Origin: Annona cherimola
Taxonomy: Eukaryota > Streptophyta > Magnoliopsida > Magnoliales > Annonaceae
Assembly (NCBI GenBank): GCA_030490835.1
Contig: CM059975.1
Location: 16,311,579 to 16,375,578, forward strand
Length of the DNA stretch: 64,000 nt
Direction: 5' to 3'
In this document: one piece after another, positions 12,150 to 23,764 of the stretch
Position numbering within the stretch: the stretch's first letter is position 1
How the letters are laid out: each line of letters opens with the position of its first letter
The notes under the pieces: generated by a model
Databases searched by the model: none
Told to the model about the DNA's origin: nothing
The model's input: only the letters and a program-made list of their open reading frames with translations
Position numbers and translations under genes: made by a program

Positions 12150-12514
12150 GGAAATAATCCAGTGCATGCGACTGCACCGTGCAGTCCATGCACTGTAGGC
12201 CTCACTTGATCATAAATAGAAAATCCACCTCACCCATTATATTTAGAATTATTCACTTTATTAGCATACCAACTTTCATCTAAATCCAACATGTGTGTAG
12301 TCCCCATCTTAAAATGGTGCAAAATCAACGTAATAAAATAGTTTACTGTAAATATCAAGTTTAAAGTGGTTTTTTCAACATCTAAACCGTCTAAAGTATG
12401 ATTTATATATGGATAAATGAGTATATAAAATTTCATTACAATCTAATATGTGTGGGGTCCATTTTACAGCGGACTGCACGGTGCAGTCCGACTGCACAGG
12501 ATCGGATCTCATAT
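12150..12514. mobile_element. (TA)n-associated MITE, copy 1
   Basis: About 365 bp, starting GGGAAATAATCCAGTGCATG and ending in GCGGACTGCACGGTGCAGTCCGACTGCAC. It is bounded on both sides by (AT)n tracts and is nearly identical along its length to 33407-33778. Terminal GACTGCACC/GGTGCAGTC motifs form the inverted repeats. Insertion within AT microsatellites is the behaviour described for Micron-type MITEs. The family assignment is inference. Confidence 0.7.
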
Positions 12515-12534
12515 ATATATATATATAAGAAATA

Positions 12535-12885
12535 TTTAGACGCAGCGCCACTGCACCGTAATTATGGTGTAATGACGTTGAAATTGGCCCTACATGATGA
12601 TAAAATTATAATTTACTCTACATGTTGTATTTAGAATAATGTATTATATTACTATATCAATTTTCATCTTAATCAGATGTGTGTATGGACCACATCTGAA
12701 AATGGTGCAAATTCAACGTAATAAAATAGTTTGATGTACATAACAACTTTAAAATAATTTTTTCAACATCTAAACTATCTAAAGTATGATTTATATATAG
12801 ATAAATGATTGTAGAAAATTCCATTACATTTTAATATGTAAGGCTCATTTTTTAGGCAGCTGCACCGGAATAGCTTTATACATAT
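12535..12885. mobile_element. (TA)n-associated MITE, diverged copy 2
   Basis: It lies head to tail with the previous copy, separated only by an (AT)n tract. It shares 'aaaatggtgcaaattcaacgtaataaaatag', 'caacatctaaactatctaaagtatgatttatatata' and terminal CACTGCACCGTAATTATGGTG / GCTGCACCGGAATAG blocks. It is clearly older than copy 1. Confidence 0.6.
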
Positions 12886-13734
12886 ATCATAAAAAGATTT
12901 CAATCAAAGTAACTTTAGGGATAATAAATAAATAAATGTGGATCATGTTATAAATGGTTTTTATTTTAATAAAAAGCTTTAAAAAAATAAAAAGTCACAA
13001 ATTGTTGTGCAACCGATTGTATCAGATTAGAACCAAATAATAATAAAAAATGGGGAAAAAAAAGATAGATAAGTAGTGGAAGGTTGTATTCACCATTATG
13101 AATATAAAAAAACATAATTCATTTGATTGGAGCGCAGAGGTGAAAGAATTCCAAGTGGCCAATAATTAAAATTTTAGTTTCAGTGTGGTGGGATTTGAGT
13201 TGGACATAAATACTTGGGAGAAGTAGCTTTGATGGTGTTGTGAATCCCTAAAGGATTGTGTGGTAGGCCAATAGCCCAAGGTGGCTGGGGCCAATGCACT
13301 CCTCCATTTAACTAACAGACCATGAGAGCCAACAAAAGCCTGAGTTGGTGGCCAAATTCGTATTCTGAAAATTTCTCTGATAGCTCAACGTATTCCCATC
13401 TGTAAAATACTTCCCAACTGGCCTCATGATGTTGTTGCCACGCTTCCCATTTTTATATGAAGAATGGGTGAGAATCATATACATGTTGACTGTAATAATC
13501 TAGTACTAATGAAGAGCGTGACCCCATAATCTACATATTTTTTTTCCTATTCTTCCCATCACAAGCCTACCATGAGTAAAATGCGAAAGACTTTATCCAA
13601 TGCTTTTCCAATTTCTTTTAATCTGTTTAATTCAATAATTGTAACGGTGCAAATGATTTACATTTTACAATTTATTTCGCAATCGTCTTTTTTTTTTTTT
13701 TGAAGGATATTTCACAACCTTCTCTAAATATGTC
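12886..13734. other. Intergenic DNA, nothing recognised
   Basis: Mixed AT-rich sequence without a gene, a repeat with ends, or an RNA gene that I can recognise. Confidence 0.4.
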
Positions 13735-13956
13735 TTTGTTTGATCTCAATTCAAATGAGATAAATGCCCTCTTGACATTCCATGTTTCGTTATTATCTCT
13801 AATTTTCTTAGTTATCATTTTTAACCCTTCTTCTCATTCTGCTGCTGCTGCTCCTACTATATTGCCATTGTTATTGTTACTATTATTATTCTCCATTTTC
13901 TGAAAAGTTATTATTTGTTATTCACATCTTACAGTCTTTTAAAATCACCACGTTGT

Positions 13957-14263
13957 CACCTGCGGCTAGCGCAGGTGGCAGGGGCGTTGGACCCCTTAGC
14001 CGCAGATCGTGGGTTCGAATCCCACGTTGGGATTTCGGCCCGGAAACATGGTGTGGGAGCTGTGGTCTCCCTTTGAGGTGGGGTGGGAGCTGTTGTCTCC
14101 TTTGGGCTGGATGGAAGCTGTTCTTCCTAATTCTTTAGTGGAGCTGTGTCTCCAGATTTCTTTGGAGGAGTTATGTATCTCCTTGTTTGTAAGAATGTCT
14201 CTAAACTACGATGTAATATGTGTTGACATGTATGTAAATATAAACCATCAAAAAAAAAAAAAA
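13957..14263 (+). mobile_element. tRNA-derived SINE with target-site duplication
   Basis: The tRNA-like head has an A box (about 13966-13980, GGCTAGCGCAGGTGGC) and an intact B box (GGGTTCGAATCCC near 14011). A tRNA-unrelated body and a poly(A) tail at 14250-14264 follow. Identical 16-bp flanks, AAAATCACCACGTTGT at 13941-13956 and 14261-14276, are the target-site duplication. The head, the tail and the long TSD identify a pol III-transcribed SINE moved by a LINE reverse transcriptase. The clean TSD points to a fairly young insertion. Confidence 0.9.
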
Positions 14264-14676
14264 ATCACCACGTTGTTTTGCCTTTCATTAATTACACTAT
14301 CTCAATTATTCTATTTCCTAAATTCACCATGTTATTTCCTCTTTATTTTATTTACATTCATTTTTTTAAAATGCCATAAAATTCTTTAGCATAATGACAT
14401 AATTAAGATTTTGCATCAAGGCACAGCTTCAGTCTACGGAAAGGAATATCCTCAATTGAGAAATGGGTTTGATGCTCTTCAAAAGTGTAGACCCCAAGAA
14501 GAAATTGTCCTTGCAAGATGTGGGTGATCATGACTCCCAATTGATTGGTGATCATTTAGCTGGTATTGGTCCACACCAACCTCCTTATCTAATCAGCAGA
14601 TGGGCCGAGCAGGGAAAATTCCTTCCCATCCAAAATTTCAGACATTATTCCTTTAGATGCAGGAAAAGTTTATTCC

Positions 14677-14850
14677 TTGCGTCATCCAAAATTCCTCCCC
14701 ATCTTCCTCTACGAGCTCGAAAAGTCTTCCTTTTCGGACCATGCTTCAACCTCCTCCTGCAATTCACATTGTAGAAAAGCCTTCCAAAAGGAAAATCACC
14801 GCCTGTCTATGTCACCGAAACAGGCCCAGGCCTATCTACGGGTGAAAATT
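14677..14850 (+). pseudogene. Fragment of a PPR gene 5' end
   Basis: Translation gives FGPCFNLLLQFT, stop, KSLPKGKSPPVYVTETG. This matches residues about 32-62 of the PPR protein encoded at 19360-21567 (FRACFNLLLQFTEQKNLSKG, then a HAYVTKAG end), with an in-frame stop and substitutions. Only the first exon part is present, on the opposite strand to the parent. It is a dead duplicate of the gene start. Confidence 0.7.
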
Positions 14851-14870
14851 AAAGCAGTTCATGTTGAATA

Positions 14871-15604
14871 AGGTCGACCTAACCTTAGTCCTATTTTGAA
14901 AACCTCGAGTCCGACGACTTAAGGTCACCCGACACACAACTTACTTTAATAGGTTTTTCAACTTTTGTTAATAATTTACTAGCTAAACATCAGATTAGTT
15001 TCAGATTGGCAATTTAAGTTGAAAAATGCATGTCCATAAATTCATTTATGATAAATTTACCGGTTGAACACTTTAACATATTACTAATTAATGAACTTAA
15101 AAGCCATCACTTATATGATCAAATGGCTAACAAAAGTGTGTATAAAGTGCTAAAATTGAAAGATGTAGAGTTCCAATTTGGATAGAGGCAGTGCCTCCTT
15201 GCCCTAGAGTACACCTCCATCGATATATCTTATTAAAAATCTATTTGCAATGTAAACTAATATTTTAAAAGAGTGTTTGTTTACCCAAAAAACATTTCGA
15301 TCTAAATAAACATCTCACTTTCACAATTACTCCTTTTTAATTATTTTTTTATTTTTTTCTTATATAACTATCCTACTTTTCAATTATTTCTACACAACTA
15401 TTTACGCATTTAACTTATCTATTTTAACTTTATTCTCTTTACTTCTTATTGTTGCCCCAATCACATCACATTAATCCCCCATTTCGAAAACTTTTATCCT
15501 AAAAACATTTCATCAAAATTTTTATTACTTTACAAACATATCCTAAGTTGAAAACTTAGACCAATTTGAAGTTTAATTTGATTTAATTAAGTCAAAAATA
15601 TGTT
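14871..15604. other. AT-rich intergenic DNA with a Tourist-like remnant
   Basis: From about 15273 to 15542 the sequence resembles the Tourist-like family at 7536-7819 ('agtgtttgtttaccc', then 'cattacatttcatcaaaatt'-type blocks, 'aaacatatcct'), but the ends are eroded. No gene was recognised. Confidence 0.4.
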
Positions 15605-16570
15605 GTGTTCGGGTTTGCCCCGTGCTTGTAGAGTTGGGCCAGCCTAAAGGCACTCAACTGCCCATTCATGTCGCCATTGAGCCGCACATTTCTACTAATT
15701 TTTGCCATGAAGTCCCAAATGACTATTTTAATTCATATGAAATCCGCTTCACGGAGATCTCGGTCTTCGATTTCGGCAGTGTTCCTTTGTACACGCGGTC
15801 GAATCCATCGAACCCCATCAATTCCTTATCGTAAAACCCCTTGGTGGGTTTCCCCAACTCCTTAGAAGAAAACCAATGGGGTCATAAGCTCCCATGGCCT
15901 GATCACGCCATCATTCTTGAGCTTTTGAATGAGGTAGATTGTTGCCGAGAAAGCAACCACCATCAGAAGAACAACCGAAATAGTGACGTTGAAGATAAGT
16001 ATGTTGTGATGCTTCTTCGCATGGGCAAAGAAGGGACCGATGAAAGATCGAACTACTAGACTGCTCCATTCGTCTTGAAGTTCCGTTCGAGAATGTAATG
16101 CGAAGTCGCAAGTAGCTTCACCGAGGAAGAGAACCATCGACTAACTCAAAAACAGGGATACATTGTTCAAAAATGTCAACAACAGCAACCTAGATTTCTC
16201 TAAGTAGGGTGAAATCCTCCAATTCAGCACTTTTTCATCGTCTAGTCAACCCAAGCTTGAACCATCACCCTAACTTGCAAAGAGATGTTCTACTTTCGGG
16301 AGGGGGAGTGTCATCATCGTGGTAGGCTGCAGAGCAAACGCTTTCAACCTCATGTTGTTGATATCGATGCCGACGTGATTGTCATTTGATGTCGCCAAAC
16401 TCGGAAGTCCTGGGCGGCGTTGAATTCAATAGCGAGGATGTCGTTGGTAAAGTTGCCAATGTCTCTAGTGTTAACAACGCCCACGTATTTTCTAGCAAGA
16501 GGAAATCCTTGCCAGCGTTATACGTAGATTGGAGCAAATCTTGCTACCACTGAAGGAGATAAGGACAACC
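15605..16570 (-). pseudogene. L-type lectin receptor kinase pseudogene, internal kinase deletion
   Basis: Reading the minus strand in shifting frames gives, in order: a legume-lectin piece (GVVNTRDIGNF, then IEFNAAQDF and NDNHVGIDINNM); a second lectin piece (LLATSHYILERNFKTNG); a membrane helix (ILIFNVTISVVLLMVVAFSA); the family's juxtamembrane signature (GVIRPWEL, usually DVIEPWEL); the start of the kinase with its P-loop ([19 protein letters not shown], then ISVKR). It then jumps directly to the activation loop (LYKHGANPNTT, usual family form LYEHGANP-x-TT). The kinase N-lobe helix C through the catalytic loop is missing. Several frameshifts and stops make this a decayed gene. Full L-type lectin receptor kinases are about 650-700 residues and act at the plasma membrane. 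Confidence 0.8.
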
Positions 16571-16616
16571 AAACTCAAGCAAAAGGGGCAAAAGGGCAGT
16601 AAAAATTAAGGACAAC

Positions 16617-16941
16617 TAAGGGTGCAACTTGGTTTGGGTACCCGCGGGTTGACCCGCTAAGTACCCTATTTAGGGTCGGTTCGGTTTCGTGGGTTAAATT
16701 ACTCATTCAAATTTAGGTAGGGTCGGTTCCGGTGCTAGGTACTCGGAACCGACCCGGATTATATATTATTATAATATATATAACCTAAATAGTAAATACC
16801 TAATACCAAAACCCTAAAAATCTACCCTCTCTCTCTCTGTCGACTGTCGCCATCCCACGCCTCTCTCCTCTCCCGCGCCGTCCTGCGTTGCGCCGTCGCC
16901 TCTGCCCCTCTCTCCCCCTCGGTGCTAGAGTTGCACCCCTA
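16617..16941. mobile_element. Short non-autonomous hAT element, 325 bp
   Basis: Terminal inverted repeats are TAAGGGTGCAAC and GTTGCACCCCTA, with perfect 8-bp target duplications AGGACAAC at 16609-16616 and 16942-16949. The TIR type and 8-bp TSD fit hAT elements. The interior has the 'gggtcggttccgg' composition seen in the other copies, at 50823-51969 and 62275-63310. It is noncoding. Confidence 0.88.
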
Positions 16942-17218
16942 AGGACAACCATATTCCAACTTGAGAATTTAGGAGAATTTAGGAAACAACATAAGGACAA
17001 AATCGACTTCTCCACATGTAGTTGATCCCCACTTGTGTTATTAACGACGATATGAACATGTAGAGAATTAAGGGTGAATATTGTGGGTATCAAAAGAATT
17101 TATGAAATATTGTGATTAGTACAATAAACTAAAGAAGTGACATAATCTAGGATGGCTCAATAAAAAAAGAGGCGGCCTATCATATGCATTGTTCTTCCCA
17201 ACCACCAAAAATAGATAG

Positions 17219-17971
17219 GCTTGTACAATGTTTCTGGCAGTTGCCCGCTAACATTAGTTTTAAGTACTGCTTATTTCTTCCCATCAATACCATTTTTCAG
17301 TTACTTAGTTTCAGCCACCAAGCCAAGAACTATCAGAAAAGAAATATATAGTAGCTTTGTTATAGAAACCTACAAGAATTGTCTGTCCGTGGCCTCCCCA
17401 CACTTGAATTCCGTTCCTTTACTCGTTCCAGCCACCGCCCATTTGTTGATGGTTGCAGACCCAGATATCGCATTTAATTTCATTATCTTCACCAATGTCA
17501 CTACACACTACACCAAACAGCAACTTCTTCACCTTCATTAGCTTTCAAATGCTAGTGGGTGCAGACCCACCTACTGTGTTCAAGTTCATGAAGGCAAGTG
17601 TGCTGAATTTCCAGCCCTTGATAATGTCACATGCAGTACCGCAATACCCAACCAGGTCACTGATCCCTCCACAAACCCACCCTCATTCTACTAAGCTCCT
17701 CTTTCTCTTGCATGGATCTTTGGAGGTGTGGTTTGTTGATACTGCTTACAAGCTTTACGCTCAAATGTTCCAAGCTGGTGACATGTGCAATCCAGTAAGA
17801 AAAGATTCAGCACTTGTTGTCTCGGCCTTTGGAAGCACTAATGCAGGAACCATCTCTCTTCCTGCTAAGGTCTTTGTCACAAGCATTGACAAGGCTTTCC
17901 TTGCTAAATCTTTCAAGACTGACATTGCCACAGTACAGAAGCTCAAAGCTGGACTCACACACAAACCTTGA
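17219..17971 (+). pseudogene. Germin-like protein pseudogene
   Basis: An intron-like acceptor (ttgcag, ending at 17458) leads into DPDIAFNFIIFTNVTT. After a frameshift at about 17506-17521 the frame continues NFFTFISFQMLVGADPP through to the C-terminal SFKTDIATVQKLKAGLTHKP. Germin-like proteins are secreted cupins that bind Mn through three His and one Glu. Here germin box 1 reads PPQTHPHSTKLLFLLHG, so one ligand His is Gln and the ligand Glu is Lys. The second cupin box is missing, since QAGDM jumps to CNPVRKDSALVVSAF, which removes the third His. With the frameshift, lost ligands and a short internal deletion, it cannot encode a metal-binding germin. The first exon (signal peptide) is only vaguely present around 17219-17300. 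Confidence 0.85.
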
Positions 17972-19359
17972 ATCGATGCAAAATGCAGATCAAAGCTTGT
18001 TTTGAATGAGATGTTGTTTTCATGACAAATGATTGTCCTGAGATTAATTGGTTTGAACAAAGTTTGGAGGTTAGTCCTTATTCTTCCCACTATTGAGGCA
18101 AATATAACAATAAACACACTAATTCCAAATATGATGAGGTTCATATATACATGCTAGAAATTCTATGCTATGACAACAATGGTCTTATAATTTGGAGATA
18201 TGCATAAGCTATTTCTTACCATGAGTATCACATATGCATACAACAATTCATTATCATTGTTTGTATTTTTCTTTTTTTCTCCTTAGAGCAAGTTTGTCTA
18301 AATCAGTTTTTATGGACAGAAAATTTCAATAAGATGTCATCGGCAAGATTCTACAAACCCACCAGATAACTGTTGAATAGCCATAAAATAATTCAACTGT
18401 TATTTACATTTAACTGTGACTACATATTAGCTGGCCTACAACCTCTTGAAAGTCTTAGATTCAAACATTTGTTGATGCAAGTATCTATAAATGTTTCATC
18501 AAAAAAAAAAAAAAGTATCTATAAATGTTCAAATACAAGTTCTCAGATGGTCAGTTCCAACCAACCAATCCTACGAATTGATGATGAATAACTTAAAACT
18601 AGAAATATTAGGAAATGATGATATCTGACTTGGGCAATAAGGTCATTATCCACTTGCCAGATTAACCAGATCTGGAAAAAAATGACTGGCAAGTGGCAAC
18701 CAGTTTAATTAAGACAAATGTCAACCACTTCTAGACTGGCCACTATGACATTCTCAATTTCTCATACGCTAATTAATATGAATTTATTAGTTTTCAGAAA
18801 AATGACTTTTCTTAAAAGCAAGTTGTTTGCAACAACTGGAAACATGTTTGAACTTTCATTTGGTCATTGCATGCCAGTTATGAGAATGCTGTGGATGTTA
18901 GAATTTGGGTAATAAAGAAACAAGGAGCCTGAACATATTGAGCCACATGGGTGGAAAAAATAAGGATGATATTAAGGGAAAAAGTGGGGTCAGAGGCATT
19001 AGTTCTAGAAACGGGGAAGCATTCAAAGGAATTTAGGGTAACACTAAAACATTATAAGACAAAGAAAACTGCAGTTATTATGGTATTTTTACTAACATAG
19101 ACTCTCAAAAAAATGGAGGAAAGGCTACCCTAGTTAAAAGCAGAAGAAGATGAAGAAAAGAGAAAGAAGGACAGAAAGCAAGGAATACCTTGCAAAGAAT
19201 TTTGAGCAGGTATTCCAACAGAGAGATGGCCATGCATAGGCAGAAAATAGCAGGACCGTAGAGCTGAACCTGATTGGGTGGTGGTGTAATGTCAAGTAGC
19301 TTGCAATGTTTGGACAAAGGAAAAGATGTAAGGTCAAAAACACTACCTATAGATGTTTA
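17972..19359. other. Intergenic DNA between the germin-like pseudogene and the PPR gene
   Basis: No gene was recognised. A short inverted repeat (cacttgccag / ctggcaagtgg) lies at about 18651-18695. The right end is the 3' flank of the minus-strand PPR gene. The frames at 19105-19343 are pyrimidine-rich, low-complexity shadows. Confidence 0.4.
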
Positions 19360-21567
19360 CTATCTCAATTTGGGAAAAGAATGATGGCATGTTACAGAAG
19401 AAGGCCGATAACCTTCATCCCACATGTGCATAGTTAGCCTTTTCATCTCAATATATACTTCTTCATAGCACGGATGCAACTGTTCCCCTACAACAAACAC
19501 GTGTACTCTATTCTTAACCTCAATCCAACTACACCCAGGCTCCTTGTTTACCCCTTGGAGTCTCATGACCTTCATCACCCGTTCAACATCTTCCAACTGC
19601 CCCAAGGCAGCATATATATTTGATAACAAAACATAAGCAGATGACTCTTGAGATCCCAATTGCACCAGCTTTTCCCCAGCATATGCTCCAATTTCATATC
19701 TTTGATAATTCCGACAGGCACTTAATAAAATACGCCATAAACACATTCCATGATCAATGGGAACTGATTCAATGAATTCCTTGGCATTGTCCAACAACCC
19801 AGCTCTGCTAAGTATATCAACCATGCAAGCATAATGATCAAGTCCAGGAACAATGCCATAATCCTTCTGCATTGAATTGAAGTAAAACCTCCCTTGGTCA
19901 ACGAAACCCATGTGGCTACAAGCAGAAAGGAGGTTGATAAATGTGACATGGTCTGGCTCTATTCCATCTAAAATCATCTCATCAAAGAGTTTTAATGCTT
20001 CTGTACCGAGTCCATTCTGGGAGAGTCCTGATATCATTGAATTCCATGCCACGATGTCCCTCTTACACATCCGCCTAAAGACACAGTTTCCATCTTCAAG
20101 GCTCCCACACTTGGCATACATCGTTGATAGGGCACTCCCAATTGGAACTTCCAAGCCAAGCCCATATTTGATGGTGCGTGCATGAATCTGCTTCCCTTGT
20201 TCCAAAGCTGCAAGATTAGAACAAGCCCTAAGAACACTAGCCATAGTCAACTCATTAGGCAAGAGACTTTCCATCTCCATTTTACCATACAAGCTAAGAG
20301 CTTCTTCATTCTCTCCGTTTTGCACATAACCACCAATCATTGCCGACCACAACACTACATCTGGCTCCAGAAGTTGATCAAACCCTTTCCGTGCATCATC
20401 AATGCTTCCACATTTAGCATACATGTCAATCAATGAGCTTCTAACAAAGATTTGAAATCCATACCCCAACTTCAATAGATATCCATGAACTTGTTTCCCT
20501 TCATTGAGAACCGCCAAATTGCTGCAAGCATTAAGGATCCCGACAAAAGTAAATTCACTAGGCGAGAACCCTCCAGAATGCATTTCTGAAAACAACCTCA
20601 AAGCCTCACTGGAATCACTGCTCTGAGCATACCCAGTAATAATCGCTGACCACGTAATTGAATTCTTACGAGTGGAATGTTCAAACATCCAAAGTGCATC
20701 ATTTAAGAGTCCAACCTTTGCATACATTGTAATAATTGAATTGGCCAGAGCAACAAAACACAGTAACCCAGTTTTAACTGCAAGCCCATGTATCTGCTTC
20801 CCACATTCAACAAACTCGGGAATCACGAATGCACTAAGAATGCTAGTAAAAACAAACTCATTTATCTCAGCACCCTCCACCATCATTAATTTGAAAAGTC
20901 CAAAAGCATCAAATGCACACCTTTCCACAGCATACCCAGATATCATAGCCGCCCAAGACACCGAATTCCTCTCAGGCATTCTATTGAACACCTTCCTTGC
21001 TTCTGATGCAACACCAAGTTTACAATACATGCTAAGGAGTGAGCTCCCGACAAAGACATCCTTAGAATTGTCAGTCTTGATGGCCACTGCATGGGCCTGC
21101 AACCCACAAAAGATGTCCAGCAAACGACCAGCTGCAGTGAAAACACCAGCAAAGGTAAAGGCATTTGGAGGGATGCTTTCAGCCCACATGGATTGGAATA
21201 GTTGGAGTGCTAGGGAGGACAAGTGGAAGGAGGGATGCTGAGAGAAAGCATTGATGAGGCAATTCCAAGAAACAACTTCCCGGGTTTCCATTTCCTGGAA
21301 TTGGAGGGCAGCTTCTTGAAGGCAACCGCATTTAGCATACATGTTAAGGAGGCTGTTGGAAAGGAAGGTACTTGATAGGAGTCCTGCTTTGGTGACATAG
21401 GCATGGAGTGATTTTCCTTTTGAAAGGTTTTTTTGCTCTGTGAATTGGAGGAGGAGGTTGAAGCATGCCCGGAAAAGGAAGCTGGTCATACCACCCTTTC
21501 CAAGCTCTGGTCCGCTCGTAGAGGAAGATCTTGGATGGGAGTGCAACTTTGGGTCAAAAGCTGGCAC
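19360..21567 (-). CDS. PLS-class E/E+ pentatricopeptide repeat protein (At2g33680-like)
   Basis: This is an intact, intronless frame of 735 residues. A tandem P-L-S PPR array fills about residues 45-600, with typical motif ends such as 'LLNMYAKCG', 'VVSWNCLINAFSQ', 'SITWSAIITGYAQ' and 'DIVAWNSMISGLSQNG'. The C-terminus carries E (CLWRILLSACRNYQRYEIG) and E+ (GCSWIEVKNRVHVFVVGEQLHP) motifs and ends without a DYW deaminase domain. Motif order, length and many unique blocks (for example 'GLGLEVPIGSALSTMY') match the Arabidopsis At2g33680 type. Such proteins bind organelle transcripts, usually as site-recognition factors in C-to-U RNA editing that recruit a DYW domain in trans. No clear transit peptide is visible at the chosen start, so the true start or an upstream exon could differ. 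Two dead copies of its 5' end lie at 740-1080 and 14677-14850. Confidence 0.93.
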   Translation of the reverse strand: MPAFDPKLHSHPRSSSTSGPELGKGGMTSFLFRACFNLLLQFTEQKNLSKGKSLHAYVTKAGLLSSTFLSNSLLNMYAKCGCLQEAALQFQEMETREVVSWNCLINAFSQHPSFHLSSLALQLFQSMWAESIPPNAFTFAGVFTAAGRLLDIFCGLQAHAVAIKTDNSKDVFVGSSLLSMYCKLGVASEARKVFNRMPERNSVSWAAMISGYAVERCAFDAFGLFKLMMVEGAEINEFVFTSILSAFVIPEFVECGKQIHGLAVKTGLLCFVALANSIITMYAKVGLLNDALWMFEHSTRKNSITWSAIITGYAQSSDSSEALRLFSEMHSGGFSPSEFTFVGILNACSNLAVLNEGKQVHGYLLKLGYGFQIFVRSSLIDMYAKCGSIDDARKGFDQLLEPDVVLWSAMIGGYVQNGENEEALSLYGKMEMESLLPNELTMASVLRACSNLAALEQGKQIHARTIKYGLGLEVPIGSALSTMYAKCGSLEDGNCVFRRMCKRDIVAWNSMISGLSQNGLGTEALKLFDEMILDGIEPDHVTFINLLSACSHMGFVDQGRFYFNSMQKDYGIVPGLDHYACMVDILSRAGLLDNAKEFIESVPIDHGMCLWRILLSACRNYQRYEIGAYAGEKLVQLGSQESSAYVLLSNIYAALGQLEDVERVMKVMRLQGVNKEPGCSWIEVKNRVHVFVVGEQLHPCYEEVYIEMKRLTMHMWDEGYRPSSVTCHHSFPKLR

Positions 21568-23764
21568 TAAAGTGCCTCTGAGTGCGCTGCCTTCCCACTT
21601 ACAGCCTGTTTACCCAATTTACCAAGACGTAAACAATAAAATGAAACTGACCCTTAAAAATATATGCGATAAACATTTTCTGTACCAATTTCCATGAGTT
21701 TTCATGACATTTTAATGCATCAACAGTAACTTCAAGCAGTGGGCAGCACACTGACGCTAAAACACTGGACTGTTCTGTCATCCTACTTTCGACACTGTTT
21801 TGATTAGTCCTCTTGCAAGCTCTTATTCAATAACAATGGGATCTTAAAATAGGCACACTAGGCTCTCCTAGTACTAAACTTCATGATTTTTAGAGGTATT
21901 CACTCATTTATTTCACTCAAGGAAGATCGGGTAGTAGTGTCATGCCAACAGGCTTTACGCAGCACACTATTTGACAGCTGCACCATTCACTTTCATTTTT
22001 TTTCACCTTTGTTTTGGCATTCACACTTGTTTTACATTCTAAGCCTTACCATATTTCCAAAAGTTCCTACTCTACCCTATTTTTTCAAGGCCAGATTGGT
22101 ACCAGTTCCAGTTCCAAATTGGTTCCCTAAAATCTTCAAACACAAATCACTATCTAGTATCTACCAAATACATGCTGCCGACATAGCTAATTCAAACCAA
22201 AAAGGCAAATATCTGATCAAACAATTAAACATCCAAAGAGGTAGCATAGCATGTTCAACAGTTTTCAAGCATCCGAATTATTTTGTTTAGGTTCTAAACA
22301 GATTGGCACACCAAACATCACTACCTTGGATCATCGCAAATCAGATTCTATTACTATCCTGCACATCCGATTCAACATAATGGTTCACACTATTACTATG
22401 TTCAATATTCAATTTCAAGGCAATCCTAAAACAGTAACATTGCAACACACCAATTAAAACAAGATTGATGCAATGGCAACAAATATATGGGAGATGACGT
22501 CCAGGCGGCTGTAAATAGCTACAAATAGCTGAAAGATGGGAGACCGGAGACAGAGAAGACGACTGCAAATGGCAATGGGGAAAGTAGAAAATTTATATCG
22601 GGAAGATGGCAGACAGAGGAGGCAGCAGCACTACCATTGGTGAAAATAAAAAATCAAGAAGAATCGAAAATGAAAATTGAAAAGTGTAAGAATAGGAAGG
22701 GAGAAGACAAGGAAATTTGACAATCCGATATGTTTGCATGAATCGAAACCAATGTTGTCAGAACTGAACCAGTAATTGAACCGGTGAAGGAACTGGTCTG
22801 GTTCAAACTGGTTCTACTGGTTAAGCAAACCAGTTTCAACTAATGACATCGGCATAACATATTTATGACGTTATAAATGTTTAATTATTTTTAATTAATT
22901 ATATATTGGTAAAATTATATAGTCATAGATCTAAAATCTAGATGTTAGATTTTGATAATCACGACAAAATGTGTAGGAAAAAATTAATAGAAAATTTTCA
23001 AAAATCTCTAAGTATGAACATGAAATATTAAGTTAGCAAAAATTGACTGCATTAACTAACCTGAAATGTGTAATAAGCCTTGAGTGTTGATGCTTGACTT
23101 TGAAATTCTCCTATCTCCATGTGTTCATGAATTGCAATTCTCTAAACATATCTAACACAGTAAGAAATAAAATAAATCAATAATTGTTGAAGGATTGAAC
23201 AATTATATAATTTTTTTTTGATATTCAACAATTAAATAATTTATAATAATATAAGAATTAAGAACAACTCACGTGCTCAACAAAAATGAAAATTTAAAAT
23301 TCTACAAACACATCATTCTTATCAAACATAAAATTTTAAAAGTTTACAATAAGCAACATCACCTTTTATATTTGACAAACGTTCTATCACTCTATGAATC
23401 ATTATAAATATTATACGGCCATTATGCCCTCAACAAATGTTTGTAGCAGTCAGGTGCAGCCATTATACAAAAAGAAATACCTAGTCTTTTGTATGTGATG
23501 CTGCAAGAGAGTCTTAAGGTATGACTTACATGTTTTCTGTTGCCAGAGATAAACTCCTAAAGTCACAAAGAAATGCATTTGCACAGCCTATAAATAAATC
23601 TGAACATGAATGTGTGTATTTCACATGTATAATTTCTTTTATCTTGTTTCCGTTTTTTTCTTTGCTTCACAATTTCTATGGAGTTTCCCATGAAATGAGA
23701 GCACGGTCCATGGATAGAAATATTTGTAGCAGAGAAAGTTGTTGATAAAAATTTACCGTGAGAG
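21568..23764. other. PPR promoter side and intergenic DNA
   Basis: The 5' flank of the PPR gene is at the left. At about 22748-22845, repeated ACCGG/CCAGT-rich words (gaaccggtgaagg, ctggttcaaactggttc) suggest the eroded end of a DNA transposon. No coding sequence was recognised. Confidence 0.4.

Larger units (their letters stand above)
13735..14870 (+). repeat. Segmental duplicate B (partner of 1-1080), split by a SINE
   Basis: It follows 1-1080 in the same order: the 'ctcaattcaaat' start, a TTA/TTC microsatellite, 'ttcacatctta', 'ttaattacacta', 'aattctttagcataa', 'aaggaatatcctcaa', 'ccttatctaatca', then the PPR-like 5' fragment. The SINE at 13957-14260 interrupts it, so the insertion followed the duplication. 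Confidence 0.6.
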
